Assembly (NCBI RefSeq): GCF_003590145.2 | Contig: NZ_CP060439.1 | Location: forward strand, 1 to 49,258 | From: Pseudooceanicola algae | Lineage (GTDB): Bacteria; Pseudomonadota; Alphaproteobacteria; Rhodobacterales; Rhodobacteraceae | Length of the DNA stretch: 49,258 nucleotides | Reading direction: 5' to 3' | Shown here: one piece after another, positions 26,823-35,564 of the stretch | How the letters are laid out: every line of letters begins with the position of its first letter | How positions within the stretch are numbered: the stretch's first letter is position 1 | Position numbers and translations under genes: made by a program | Notes under the pieces: generated by a model | The model's database searches: none | What the model was told of the DNA's origin: nothing | The model's input: the letters and a program-made list of their open reading frames with translations, nothing else

Positions 26823-28208
26823 ATGAAAGACGAGCAACCGCCCTATTTCAACATCGATCCCGACCGCGCCCTGCGCGACCTTGGCGCCCCGGCAACCAGC
26901 GCCCGGTTTGCCGAGATCGCAGAAGCCTGTGCAAGGGGACGCTCCGACCTTTCCTCGCGCGGGATGCAGGAAAGCGGGAGAAAGCGCCTGCGCCTGTTTT
27001 CGACCTGGGAAATCACCCGCTATCTCATTCCCGTGGCGACGCCGCATTTCCGGCGCGTGCTGAAAGCCAATCCGGATCTGCCCCAGGGACGTTCGGAAAC
27101 CGAAAGCGGGGCCAAGTGGTTCACCCTGGACGAGGTCCTGCGTCTGCGCGCCCATTTTGCCGCCGAAGGGTCGAAGTCGAAGGAATACCTGCCCTATCGC
27201 CCCGAGGGGCTGCCGGCCAAGATGGTGGCAGTGGCGAACTTCAAGGGCGGGGTCGGCAAGACCTCGACCGCCGCGCACCTGGCGATGTCGGCCGCACTCG
27301 ATGGCTACAAGGTGCTGGTGATCGACCTGGATTCCCAGGGGTCGATGACCTCGATCTTCGGCGGTCAGATCGAAGATGAATGGCAGACGGTCTTTCCGCT
27401 GCTGGCGCGTCACTACGGCGAATACCTGCGCCAGGACAACCAGCGCCGGCTGGACCGGGGTGACCCGCCCCTGCCCCTGGACGACACCCTGTCCGAGGCG
27501 CTTTCGGTCAAGGCCGCCGATCTGATCAAGCCCACCCACTGGCCCAATATCGACCTGATCGGCGCGCAGCTGAACCTGTACTGGTCCGAGTTCCAGATCC
27601 CTGTCTGGCGGATGCAGGCGCGCGGCTGGAAGCTTTGGGATGCGCTGACCGAAGTGCTCGAGGCCGACGGTGTGCTGGATAATTACGATGTGATCTTCCT
27701 CGATACGCCCCCGGCGCTCGGCTACCTGACGATCAACGGGTTGTCGGCGGCGGATATCCTGCTGGTGCCCCTTGGGGCCTCCTTCCTGGAATTCGACAGC
27801 ACGGGGCGGTTCTTCGATATGCTGCATTCCACCTTCGCTTCGATCGAGGAAGGGGAAAACATCGCCGCCCGTGCCCTTGGTCGGCCGGAACTGTCCTTCG
27901 AATGGGATGCGGTGCGCGCGGTGATCACCCGCTACGACGGTGCCCAGCAGGGCGAATTGGCGGCCCTGATGCAGGCTTATCTCGGCCCCGTCCTGACGCC
28001 GGAACGGCAGGATTTCACCGCGCTCATCGGCCAGGCCGGGGAACAGGTCTCGGGGATCTACGAAGCCGACTACCGGGATTTCAACCGCGAGACCTATGCC
28101 CGTGGGCGCGCGACGTTCGACGAGACCTATGCGGCATTCAAGCGATTGCTGCTGGCCACCTGGCGGCGCGACGAACTGGCCGCGAAAGAAGCGGAGCCGG
28201 CGGAATGA
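26823..28208 (+). CDS. parA: ParA-type partition ATPase (RepA-replicon class)
   Basis: The 461-residue protein has an N-terminal DNA-binding region (about residues 55-110, with RYLIPVATPHFRRVLKANP) and the deviant Walker A box NFKGGVGKTS at about residues 139-148. Walker A' (VLVIDLDSQGSMT) and VIFLDTPPALGYL follow. It is a large type Ia ParA, which both represses its operon and moves plasmid-ParB complexes over the nucleoid. ATG 26823 follows GGAGG at good spacing. The gene pairs with parB 172 bp downstream. That gap carries two hairpins and a parS-like site. Confidence 0.94.
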   Translation: MKDEQPPYFNIDPDRALRDLGAPATSARFAEIAEACARGRSDLSSRGMQESGRKRLRLFSTWEITRYLIPVATPHFRRVLKANPDLPQGRSETESGAKWFTLDEVLRLRAHFAAEGSKSKEYLPYRPEGLPAKMVAVANFKGGVGKTSTAAHLAMSAALDGYKVLVIDLDSQGSMTSIFGGQIEDEWQTVFPLLARHYGEYLRQDNQRRLDRGDPPLPLDDTLSEALSVKAADLIKPTHWPNIDLIGAQLNLYWSEFQIPVWRMQARGWKLWDALTEVLEADGVLDNYDVIFLDTPPALGYLTINGLSAADILLVPLGASFLEFDSTGRFFDMLHSTFASIEEGENIAARALGRPELSFEWDAVRAVITRYDGAQQGELAALMQAYLGPVLTPERQDFTALIGQAGEQVSGIYEADYRDFNRETYARGRATFDETYAAFKRLLLATWRRDELAAKEAEPAE

Positions 28209-28225
28209 GGCGGCTGGCGGGAAAA

Positions 28226-28292
28226 GGGGGCCAACCCCCCTCTCGCTTTGCGATAGTCCCCCGGAGTGTTCTTGACAGGATGAACGGGGGAC
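28226..28292 (+). other. Two hairpins between parA and parB
   Basis: GGGGG-CCAA-CCCCC (28226-28239) lies 18 bp after the parA stop. It is followed by an 8-bp inverted repeat GTCCCCCG/CGGGGGAC (28256-28263 and 28285-28292). They may attenuate transcription and set the ParA to ParB ratio. Function is inferred. Confidence 0.45.
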
Positions 28293-28298
28293 GGGATT

Positions 28299-28316
28299 TG
28301 TTTCGCGCGCGAAACA
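28299..28316. promoter_or_regulatory. parS-like site 2
   Basis: Perfect TGTTTCGCGCGCGAAACA, extended to a 22-bp palindrome by flanking TT/AA (28297-28318). It lies in the parA-parB gap, 65 bp before parB. It is the strongest of the three copies and the likeliest centromere core. Confidence 0.82.
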
Positions 28317-28380
28317 AACGGGCCGTTGACTGTGCGCGCCGCCAGAGCCCCGTCGCGAGCATGACAAAGGAGGTCCCGGA

Positions 28381-29418
28381 ATGGCCAAACGTAAACGTCT
28401 GACACCCGCCAATCCGACATTCCTGTCTTCCGAAGAGGAGGCGTTGCGACCCGAGCCGATGCCCGAGGACCTGGAGACCAAGGGGTATCCGTTGGGAGTT
28501 GCTCGACGGTCGGCGCGGACCAAGCCGCCGATCGCCCAGGTGGCGGCGGCCGCCTCGGCCGAAGCGGCGCTGAGCGAGCTGGCGGACAGCATGAAGCGGG
28601 CCCGGGACGAGGGGCGACTGGTGCAGGTGCTGGCACTTGCGGAAATCGACGCGGGCCATCTGGTGCGCGACCGGATCTTCGCCGATGAGCAGGAGCTGTC
28701 CGCACTGGTCGAAAGCCTGAGGGCCCGTGGTCAGCAGACGCCCATCGAGGTCGTCGACCGGGGCGAGGGGGCAAGCCCGCGTTACGGGCTGATCTCGGGC
28801 TGGCGACGGCTGGCGGCGCTCGGGCGGCTGGCGGCAGAGGACGCAACCTTCGGCCGGGTTCTGGCGCTGGTGCGGGCCCCGAAAAGCGCCTCGGACGCCT
28901 ATGTTGCCATGGTCGAGGAAAACGAGATCCGCGTCGGGCTGAGCTATTACGAACGCGCACGCATTGCCGTGAAGGCGGTCGAGCAAGGGGTCTATCCGGA
29001 TCTCAAGGCGGCGCTGAACGGACTTTTCGCAAATGTTTCGCGCGCGAAACGTTCCAAGATCAAGAGCTTTACCCTGATCGTCGAGGCGCTGGACGGGGTG
29101 CTGCGCTTTCCCACGGCCATTGGTGAACGGCTGGGGCTGGATCTGGCGAAGCGGCTGGAGGATCCCGCTGCGGCGGCCGCGCTGCTCGACGGTCTGGGGG
29201 GCAGCCCCGCGGACAATGCAGAAGAGGAACAGGCGCGTCTTTCTGCCAGCGACGCGGGGCGGGGGCGTCGATCCGCTGCCCCCGCTGCGCCGCCCGAAAA
29301 CCGGTCCGCGCCGGTACAGATCCGCTTCGACGATGGGGCGGGGCAGATCGTGCTGAACGGTCCGGGGGTCGATGCCGCGCTCATGAAAGACCTGCAATCC
29401 TGGCTGAAGCGTCGCTGA
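28381..29418 (+). CDS. parB: ParB-type partition protein
   Basis: The 345-residue product shows the ParB/Spo0J order. A charged, poorly ordered N-terminus is followed by LVQVLALAEIDAGHLVRDRI and the ParB-N nuclease-like domain (QQTPIEVVDRG, YGLISGWRRLAALGRL at about residues 135-150). Then come VAMVEENEIRVGLSYYERAR and a helix-turn-helix region. ATG 28381 has AAGGAGG eight bases upstream. It should bind the GCGCGC-centred palindromes near and inside its own gene and load onto neighbouring DNA. The C-terminal part is alanine-rich and linker-like, ending in a short conserved tail (LMKDLQSWLKRR). Confidence 0.93.
   Translation: MAKRKRLTPANPTFLSSEEEALRPEPMPEDLETKGYPLGVARRSARTKPPIAQVAAAASAEAALSELADSMKRARDEGRLVQVLALAEIDAGHLVRDRIFADEQELSALVESLRARGQQTPIEVVDRGEGASPRYGLISGWRRLAALGRLAAEDATFGRVLALVRAPKSASDAYVAMVEENEIRVGLSYYERARIAVKAVEQGVYPDLKAALNGLFANVSRAKRSKIKSFTLIVEALDGVLRFPTAIGERLGLDLAKRLEDPAAAAALLDGLGGSPADNAEEEQARLSASDAGRGRRSAAPAAPPENRSAPVQIRFDDGAGQIVLNGPGVDAALMKDLQSWLKRR
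29034..29051. promoter_or_regulatory. parS-like site 3, inside parB
   Basis: TGTTTCGCGCGCGAAACG differs from the other two copies only in the last base. It overlaps parB codons for NVSRAKR, so the gene encodes its own presumed binding site. Confidence 0.7.
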
Positions 29419-29542
29419 TCTGGATCGCGGCTGCCGTCGTCGCTGCCGGACCGGGCAAATGAACCGGCGCGCCCGACCGGGATGGGGGGCGGGGCAGGCT
29501 TGTCTTGCAGCGGGTGGGATGACGGGGATAGGAGGGAAGGGG

Positions 29543-30382
29543 ATGAGGACGCCCGAAAGTCTGATCGGCAACACGACGGAGAACAGAGTGGATTTCGAAA
29601 AACTGACGACAGTCATGCGGACCCTCGCGCTGGAGGCCGGCGACAAGATCATGGAGATCTACAATTCCGACGATTTCGAGGTGAAGACCAAGTCGGACGA
29701 AAGCCCGGTGACGGCCGCCGACGAGGCCGCCGATGCGCTGATCTCGGCCGGGCTGCGGGCGGCCTTCCCGGATGTGCTTCTGGTGACCGAGGAACAGGCG
29801 GCCACCCATTCGGAAAGCGCCGATACCTTCCTGATCGTCGATCCGCTGGACGGCACCAAGGAATTCATCAACCGGCGCGGCGATTTCACCGTGAACATCG
29901 CCCTGGTTGAAAACGGCACCCCCACGCGCGGCGTGGTCTATGCGCCTGCCCGGGACCGCATGTTCTATACGCTGGCGGATGGTTCTTCGGTCGAGGAACT
30001 CGGCCCCTTCGGCGAGACCGCCGGAGAGCTGAAACCGATCCGGGTGGCCGACAGCGACAACAGCGCGCTGATGGTCGTGGCCTCCAAAAGCCACCGCGAT
30101 CAGGCGACGGACGATTACATCGGCAAATATGCCGTCAAGGACATGAAAAGCGCCGGCTCCTCGCTGAAGTTCTGCCTGGTGGCCACCGGCGAGGCGGATC
30201 TTTATCCGCGGGTCGGGCGCACCATGGAATGGGACACGGCGGCCGGACATGCGGTCCTGGCCGGCGCGGGCGGGCAGGTGGTGCGCTTTGACGATCTTTC
30301 GCCGCTGGTCTACGGCAAGGAAGGCTATGCGAACCCGTTCTTCATTGCCTATGCTCCGGCTGTCGACCTGAAAGAGGCCTGA
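29543..30382 (+). CDS. cysQ: 3'(2'),5'-bisphosphate nucleotidase, inositol monophosphatase family
   Basis: The 279-residue enzyme removes the 3'-phosphate from PAP (or PAPS), the by-product of sulfate activation and sulfotransferases. The metal-binding motifs are SDESPVTAADEAAD (about residues 51-64), VTEEQ, IVDPLDGTKEF (about 95-105) and MEWDTAAGHAVL near the C-terminus. ATG 29543 has GGAGG eight bases upstream; the longer frame to 29459 has no such signal. It follows parB by 124 bp and precedes an SLC13-type transporter gene by 140 bp, on the same strand. The pairing suggests sulfate metabolism, and possibly polymer sulfation, although no sulfotransferase gene was seen here. Confidence 0.92.
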   Translation: MRTPESLIGNTTENRVDFEKLTTVMRTLALEAGDKIMEIYNSDDFEVKTKSDESPVTAADEAADALISAGLRAAFPDVLLVTEEQAATHSESADTFLIVDPLDGTKEFINRRGDFTVNIALVENGTPTRGVVYAPARDRMFYTLADGSSVEELGPFGETAGELKPIRVADSDNSALMVVASKSHRDQATDDYIGKYAVKDMKSAGSSLKFCLVATGEADLYPRVGRTMEWDTAAGHAVLAGAGGQVVRFDDLSPLVYGKEGYANPFFIAYAPAVDLKEA

Positions 30383-30522
30383 ACGGCAAGCCGCATGGCG
30401 TATCACATTCACGAAGCCGGCCCGGCGCGCCCAGTACACCCAGTACACCCGGTCCGCCGGGGCGGGCGGTTCGCGGGACACTCCATCGCGGGCTTCCCGG
30501 CGGTTTTCACCGGGGGGGGCGG

Positions 30523-32340
30523 ATGGCGTTTCTGATCCCCGGGCTGATCCCCGACCTTACCGGCCGCCTGATCGGCGGCATGACCGGCGAAGCGGCGCTT
30601 TGCCTGCTGGTCGTGCTGGTCATGTTCGTCATGTTCGTGCGCGAAACCTATCCGACCGAGGTCGTGGCCCTGGGTGGCGTTTCGGTCATGCTGATCCTCG
30701 GGCTGCTGCCCTACGACCGGGGGCTGCAGGTGCTGTCGAACCCGGCGCCCTGGACCATCGCGGCGATGTTCCTGATCATGGGGGCCTTGGTGCGCACGGG
30801 CGCGCTTGAGACCTTTACCCAGGTGGCCTCGCGTCAGGCGACGCGGCGGCCAAAGCTGGCCCTGGCGGGGATGTTCGGCTTCGTCATCGCCGCCTCGGCC
30901 ATCGTGTCGAACACGCCGGTGGTCGTGGTGATGATCCCGGTCTTCGTGCAACTGGCCCGCGCGCTTGGCATCATGCCGTCCAAGCTGCTGATCCCGCTCA
31001 GCTATGCCGCCATCGTCGGCGGGACCATGACGCTGATCGGCACCTCGACCAACCTGCTGGTCGACGGGGTCGCGCGCGCCCAGGGGCTGGAGCCCTTCTC
31101 CATCTTCGAAGTCACGCCCATCGGCATCATCGTGGTCGCCTGGGCGATGTTCTATCTGTTCGTCGCCGGGCGCTGGTTGCTGCCCGATCGCGACAGCATG
31201 GCGACAATGCTGTCCTCGCGCTCGAAGATGAAGTTCTTCACCGAGGCGGTGGTGCCCCCCGAAAGCAACCTGATCGGCCGCGAGGTCACCGGCGTGCAGC
31301 TGTTCAAGCGTGAAGGCGTGCGCCTGATCGACGTGGTGCGCGGCGACGACAGCCTGCGCCACAGCCTCAAGGGGGTGGAACTGCAGGTCGGCGACCGCGT
31401 GGTGCTGCGTACCGAGATGACCGAACTGCTGAGCCTGCAGCGCGACAAGAGCCTGAAGCGCGTCGACCAGGTCAGCGCGGTCGAGACGACCACCGTCGAG
31501 GTGCTGATCACGCCGGGCTGCCGGATGGTGGGCCATTCGCTTGGCTCCATGCGGCTGCGACGGCGCTACGGGGTCTATCCGCTGGCCGCGCACCGGCGGA
31601 ACCAGAACATCGGCCAGCAGCTGGATCAGCTGGTGGTGCGGGTCGGCGATACGCTGCTGCTGGAGGGGGCGCCGGCGGATATCAAGCGGCTGGCCAACGA
31701 CATGGACATGGTCGATGTCGGCCAGCCGACGGACCGCGCCTACCGGCGCAGCCATGCCCCGATCGCCATTCTTGCGCTGCTGTCCATCGTGGTGCTGGCG
31801 GCCTTCGGCGTGGCGCCGATCCTGGCGCTGTCGATCATTGCCGTGGCGGTGGTGCTGCTGACGCGCTGCATCGATTCCGACGAGGCCTTCGAGTTCATCG
31901 ACGGTCGCCTGCTGGCGATGATCTTTGCCATGCTGGCCATCGGGCAGGCGCTGGACCAGACCGGCGCGGTGACGCTGATCGTGCAGGGGCTGACGCCGGT
32001 GCTGTCGAACCTGCCGGTTTTCCTGGTGGTCTGGGCGATCTACCTGCTGACGTCCGTGCTGACCGAACTGGTGTCCAACAACGCCGTGGCCGTGGTGGTG
32101 ACGCCGATCGCCATCGGCCTGGCCCAGGCCATGGGGGTCGACCCCCGGCCCCTGGTCATCGCGGTGATGGTCGCGGCCTCGGCCAGTTTCGCCACGCCCA
32201 TCGGGTACCAGACCAACATGCTGGTCTATGGTCCGGGGGGCTACAAGTTCACCGACTTCCTGCGCGTGGGCGTGCCGCTGAACCTGTCGATGGGGCTGAT
32301 CGTCAGCGCGGTGATCCCGCTGATCTGGCCGCTGAGCTGA
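30523..32340 (+). CDS. SLC13/DASS-type permease with RCK_C domains, possible sulfate transporter
   Basis: This is a 605-residue inner-membrane protein. N-terminal helices include LCLLVVLVMFVMFV, and the family motif IVGGTMTLIGTSTNLLVDG lies at about residues 163-181. A cytoplasmic part (about 240-400) has two TrkA-C/RCK_C-like units (SNLIGREVTGV, LQVGDRVVL; MVGHSLGSMRLRRRYGV, VRVGDTLLL). A second membrane half contains VSNNAVAVVVTPIAIGLA and ATPIGYQTNMLVYGPGGY. Such RCK-bearing members include sulfate transporters of algae and bacteria. The cysQ gene upstream strengthens sulfate as substrate, but dicarboxylates or other anions are possible. The start at ATG 30523 has only a G-run upstream as ribosome-binding site; ATG 30580 is an alternative. 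Confidence 0.85.
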   Translation: MAFLIPGLIPDLTGRLIGGMTGEAALCLLVVLVMFVMFVRETYPTEVVALGGVSVMLILGLLPYDRGLQVLSNPAPWTIAAMFLIMGALVRTGALETFTQVASRQATRRPKLALAGMFGFVIAASAIVSNTPVVVVMIPVFVQLARALGIMPSKLLIPLSYAAIVGGTMTLIGTSTNLLVDGVARAQGLEPFSIFEVTPIGIIVVAWAMFYLFVAGRWLLPDRDSMATMLSSRSKMKFFTEAVVPPESNLIGREVTGVQLFKREGVRLIDVVRGDDSLRHSLKGVELQVGDRVVLRTEMTELLSLQRDKSLKRVDQVSAVETTTVEVLITPGCRMVGHSLGSMRLRRRYGVYPLAAHRRNQNIGQQLDQLVVRVGDTLLLEGAPADIKRLANDMDMVDVGQPTDRAYRRSHAPIAILALLSIVVLAAFGVAPILALSIIAVAVVLLTRCIDSDEAFEFIDGRLLAMIFAMLAIGQALDQTGAVTLIVQGLTPVLSNLPVFLVVWAIYLLTSVLTELVSNNAVAVVVTPIAIGLAQAMGVDPRPLVIAVMVAASASFATPIGYQTNMLVYGPGGYKFTDFLRVGVPLNLSMGLIVSAVIPLIWPLS

Positions 32341-32368
32341 GGCGCGGCCGCCGCCAGGGGGGAGGAGG

Positions 32369-32387
32369 GGCCCCCGGCGAGGGGGCC
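32369..32387. terminator. Terminator-like hairpin between convergent genes
   Basis: GGCCCCC-GGCGA-GGGGGCC forms a perfect 7-bp GC stem in the 50-bp gap between the convergent permease and kinase genes. There is no U run, so it may work poorly or from both sides. Confidence 0.45.
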
Positions 32388-32390
32388 GCC

Positions 32391-34421
32391 TCAGTTGGTG
32401 TAGTACTTGCTGCCGTAAGCGGCATAGGCGCCATAGCGACCGGCATGGCCGTAGCGCTTCATGCCCTTCGGATCGACCTGGTTCAGCACCAGACCGGAGA
32501 TCTGGACGCCGAGGCCGTCAAACATGCCCAATGCCGCGGTGACCTGTTCCTTGGAGGTCGAATCCCAAGCGACCACGAAAAGCATCGCATCCACATGCCG
32601 GGCGATGATGCGGGCATCGGGCACCAGCAGCACGGGGGCGGTGTCGATGATGATCGTGTCGTAGGTCTTGCGGGCCTCTTCCAGCATCCGCTCGAACCCC
32701 TGCGAAGAAAAGAGATCCGCAGCGTTCTGGGTCGAGGTCCCGGCCACCAGGATGTCGGCCTTGACCTTGTCGTACTGGACCACCGCATCCTGCAGGGCGA
32801 TGCGGCCCTCCATCACGGCAATCAGCCCGCCATCCTCGTCGACCGTCAGGTATTCCCCGAAGATGCGGCGGCGAATGTCGCCTTCGATCAGCAGGACCTT
32901 CTGGCCCAGACCGATGAAATTCTGCGCCAGGGCCAGGGCCGTGGTGGTCTTGCCTTCCGAGGGCACCGCCGAGGTGGTACCGATGATCTGCGGCGGACGC
33001 TGCGTATCGGTCAGCAGCACCGAGGTGCGCAGGTTGCGGATCGCTTCGGCCGCCGCCGAGGTGGGCTTGTCCGCAAGGTAGCCGATGACATCCTTGCGCG
33101 CCCGCGCCGGCACCATGGGCACCTGACCCAGCACCCGGCGCCCGGTGAACTTTTCCAGGTCCTCGGCAGTGCGGAAGGTACGGGTCTGTCTTTCACGCCA
33201 GAGCACCAGGCCCGCACCGGTCAGCAGGCCGAGCACCGCGAAGATGGTCAGCAGCGTCGGTACCGAGGGCGAGGAGGGGAAAAGGTTGATCGTCGCACGG
33301 GACAGGATGCGGCTGTCGGGGGCCTGCATCCCGGTCATGCTGGTGGTCTCGCGCAGGCGGCGCAGGAAATATTCGTAAAGTTCCTGCTGGGCAGCGACCT
33401 CGCGGGTGATCCGGTTGAGCTCGATCTGTTCGAGGCTCTGGTGACGCAGCTTTTCCTCCAGCATGTCGCCGGAGGTCTGCAGGGCATCGATCTGGCTGCG
33501 GATGCGGTCGATATTGTCGGTCAACCCGGCGGGCGCGCCGGGCCCCTGGGCGGCCAGTTCCGTTTCCAGGCCCAGACGGGAGGTTTCCAGCGCGGCGATC
33601 CGGCTGCGGATATCCTTCAGCTGGTAGTTCATCCCCGTCAGCTGTTCGGGGCTGATCAGATCGGTCGAGATGTTGAAGGCGCTCAACTCGGTCTCTGCAT
33701 CCTGAAGCTCCTGGTAAAGCGCCGTCACCCGTTCCGAAAGCCAGTCGGAGGCATCGTCCAGCCCCCCGGTCTTCAGGACAAGTTGGTCGTCGATATAGGT
33801 CAGGACCACTGCATCGGCGAGTTCCGCAGATTTCAGCGGGTTCCGGGTGGTGGCGGTCACGCTGAAGACCAGGCTGTTGGGGATGTTCCTGACGGACAGA
33901 CTCTGCGTGAGCCGCTCGGTCACCGCATCCAGGGTCACCTTGTCGTTTTGCGCGGGATCAAGGTCGAAGCTGCTGGAGGGCAGCCAGCTCTTGACCTGTG
34001 ACAGCAGGCCTTGCAGGAGGCCGGGGGGGGCAAGCCTGGGATTGAATTCCGGGTCCTGCATCAGGTCCATGCGGTCGACGACCTGTTCCAGCAGTTTCCG
34101 GCTGCGCAGCACCTCGAGTTCCGTGGTGATTTCCGAGGTGTCCCCCGCAAGCGAGCCGACGACGCTGGCCAGGTCCACAATCTGCGCGGAATTGCTGTCC
34201 AGCATCCCCGTGGTGGTGGTGCTGTAGCGCGGCGTGGTGAAGAAGATCAGGAAGAGCAGGCCCAGGGCGAGCCCCAGAAGAACCGATCCCAGAAGCGTCA
34301 TCTTCTCGCGCCGCAGAAGCTGCAGCAGGATATCCAGGGAGAAAGCGGTTTCGGGAGGGGGGGCATCGGCGTGTGGCGGGGGAAGCTTCACGTAGGCAGC
34401 GGGCCCGTTCAGTTTATTCAT
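32391..34421 (-). CDS. Wzc/ExoP-like polysaccharide co-polymerase with BY-kinase domain (copy 1)
   Basis: The 676-residue protein has a membrane helix at about residues 45-65 (LLGSVLLGLALGLLFLIFF), a periplasmic Wzz-type coiled-coil region and a second helix near 400 (PTLLTIFAVLGLLTGAGLVL). The cytoplasmic tyrosine kinase domain has Walker A SAVPSEGKTTTALALAQ, Walker A' LLIEGDIRR and Walker B TIIIDTAPVL. The tail RYGHAGRYGAYAAYGSKYY has six tyrosines for autophosphorylation. It controls polymer length and couples to Wza. ATG 34421 starts at the natural N-terminus (MNKLNGPAAY). It follows fcl on the same strand after 197 bp. A diverged paralogue lies at 42521-44671. Confidence 0.93.
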   Translation of the reverse strand: MNKLNGPAAYVKLPPPHADAPPPETAFSLDILLQLLRREKMTLLGSVLLGLALGLLFLIFFTTPRYSTTTTGMLDSNSAQIVDLASVVGSLAGDTSEITTELEVLRSRKLLEQVVDRMDLMQDPEFNPRLAPPGLLQGLLSQVKSWLPSSSFDLDPAQNDKVTLDAVTERLTQSLSVRNIPNSLVFSVTATTRNPLKSAELADAVVLTYIDDQLVLKTGGLDDASDWLSERVTALYQELQDAETELSAFNISTDLISPEQLTGMNYQLKDIRSRIAALETSRLGLETELAAQGPGAPAGLTDNIDRIRSQIDALQTSGDMLEEKLRHQSLEQIELNRITREVAAQQELYEYFLRRLRETTSMTGMQAPDSRILSRATINLFPSSPSVPTLLTIFAVLGLLTGAGLVLWRERQTRTFRTAEDLEKFTGRRVLGQVPMVPARARKDVIGYLADKPTSAAAEAIRNLRTSVLLTDTQRPPQIIGTTSAVPSEGKTTTALALAQNFIGLGQKVLLIEGDIRRRIFGEYLTVDEDGGLIAVMEGRIALQDAVVQYDKVKADILVAGTSTQNAADLFSSQGFERMLEEARKTYDTIIIDTAPVLLVPDARIIARHVDAMLFVVAWDSTSKEQVTAALGMFDGLGVQISGLVLNQVDPKGMKRYGHAGRYGAYAAYGSKYYTN

Positions 34422-34592
34422 ATGCACGTCAAACTCATAATCTGGGAACCCTAGCCTGAGGGGGGGGGAGGGCAAGAAAAAACAGGGACCCGGGCCTTGT
34501 GGCCCCAAGTGTGCTGATTTGGCAGGCGGCTTCGCCGTGGGGTCTGCCGCGGATCGGCTGGCTGGCATGGCGAAGAGCCCGGAGGCGTGTCA

Positions 34593-34630
34593 AGGTCTCA
34601 GGTCTCAGGTCTCAGGTCTCAGGTCTCAGG
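34593..34630. repeat. 7-bp tandem repeat (AGGTCTC, about six copies)
   Basis: Five to six head-to-tail copies of AGGTCTC (CTGAGAC on the minus strand) cover the last codons and stop of fcl and run downstream. The stop TGA lies inside the first unit, so changes further downstream would not alter the protein. Confidence 0.9.
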
Positions 34631-35563
34631 GCTGTCCCCCTGCCCGAGATATTCTGCGTAAGCATCACGAATCCCGTCCTCGAGCGTACGGACGTTGTTC
34701 CAGCCAAGGGCGTGCAGGCGTGCACTGTCCATCAGCTTGCGCGGCGTGCCGTCGGGCTTGGAACTGTCGAAGACCAGTTCGGCCTCGTAGCCGACGACCT
34801 TTGCGATGGTCTCGGCCAGTTCCCGGATCGAGACCTCAACGCCCGAGCCGACGTTGACGTGGTCATGGCCCGAGTAATTCTTCAGCAGGAAGACCAGCGC
34901 ATCGGCCAGGTCGTCGCAATGCAGGAACTCGCGCAGGGGGGTGCCGCTGCCCCAGAGCTCGACCTGGGGCGCGCCGGCCAGCTTGGCCTCGTGGAACTTG
35001 CGCAGCAGGGCCGGCAGCACATGCGAGGAGTTCAGGTCGTAGTTGTCGCCCGGACCGTAAAGGTTCGTCGGCATGGCCGAGATCCAGTCGCGACCGTATT
35101 GCTTGCGATAGGCCTGGGTCAGCTTGATGCCGGCGATCTTGGCGATCGCGTACCATTCGTTGGTGGGTTCCAGCGGGCCGGTCAGCAGGCTGTCCTCGGC
35201 CATCGGCTGGGGCGCCATCTTGGGATAGATGCAGGAGGAGCCGAGGAACAGGAAACGCGCCACGTCATTGGCATGGGCGGCCTCGACGATATTGGTTTCA
35301 ATCTGCAGGTTCTGAACGAGGAAATCCACCGGGTGGGTGTCATTGGCCAGGATCCCGCCGACCTTGGCGGCGGCCATGACGATGGCATCGGGCCGGGTCT
35401 GCGCCATCCAGTCGCGCACCTGGGCCTGGTTGGTCAGGTCGACCACGTCGCGCCCGGCGGTGATGACGTCGCAGCCCTCTGACGTCAGGCGGTGCACGAC
35501 GGCGCCCCCGACCATGCCGCGATGCCCCGCGACCCAGATACGTTTGCCGGTCAGATCGTACAT
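34619..35563 (-). CDS. fcl: GDP-L-fucose synthase
   Basis: The 314-residue short-chain dehydrogenase/reductase converts GDP-4-keto-6-deoxymannose to GDP-L-fucose (epimerase and reductase). It has the nucleotide motif VAGHRGMVGGAVV (residues 11-23), AAAKVGGI, the catalytic FLGSSCIYPK Ser with downstream EWYAIAKIAG (YxxxK), and GPGDNYDL. C-terminal GSGTPLREFLHCDDLADA is the family substrate region. ATG 35563 comes one base after the gmd stop. Together gmd and fcl give de novo GDP-fucose from ManC product. The end of the gene runs into a 7-bp tandem repeat, so its last residues (GDSPET) may be non-native. Confidence 0.95.
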   Translation of the reverse strand: MYDLTGKRIWVAGHRGMVGGAVVHRLTSEGCDVITAGRDVVDLTNQAQVRDWMAQTRPDAIVMAAAKVGGILANDTHPVDFLVQNLQIETNIVEAAHANDVARFLFLGSSCIYPKMAPQPMAEDSLLTGPLEPTNEWYAIAKIAGIKLTQAYRKQYGRDWISAMPTNLYGPGDNYDLNSSHVLPALLRKFHEAKLAGAPQVELWGSGTPLREFLHCDDLADALVFLLKNYSGHDHVNVGSGVEVSIRELAETIAKVVGYEAELVFDSSKPDGTPRKLMDSARLHALGWNNVRTLEDGIRDAYAEYLGQGDSPET

Positions 35564-35564
35564 G

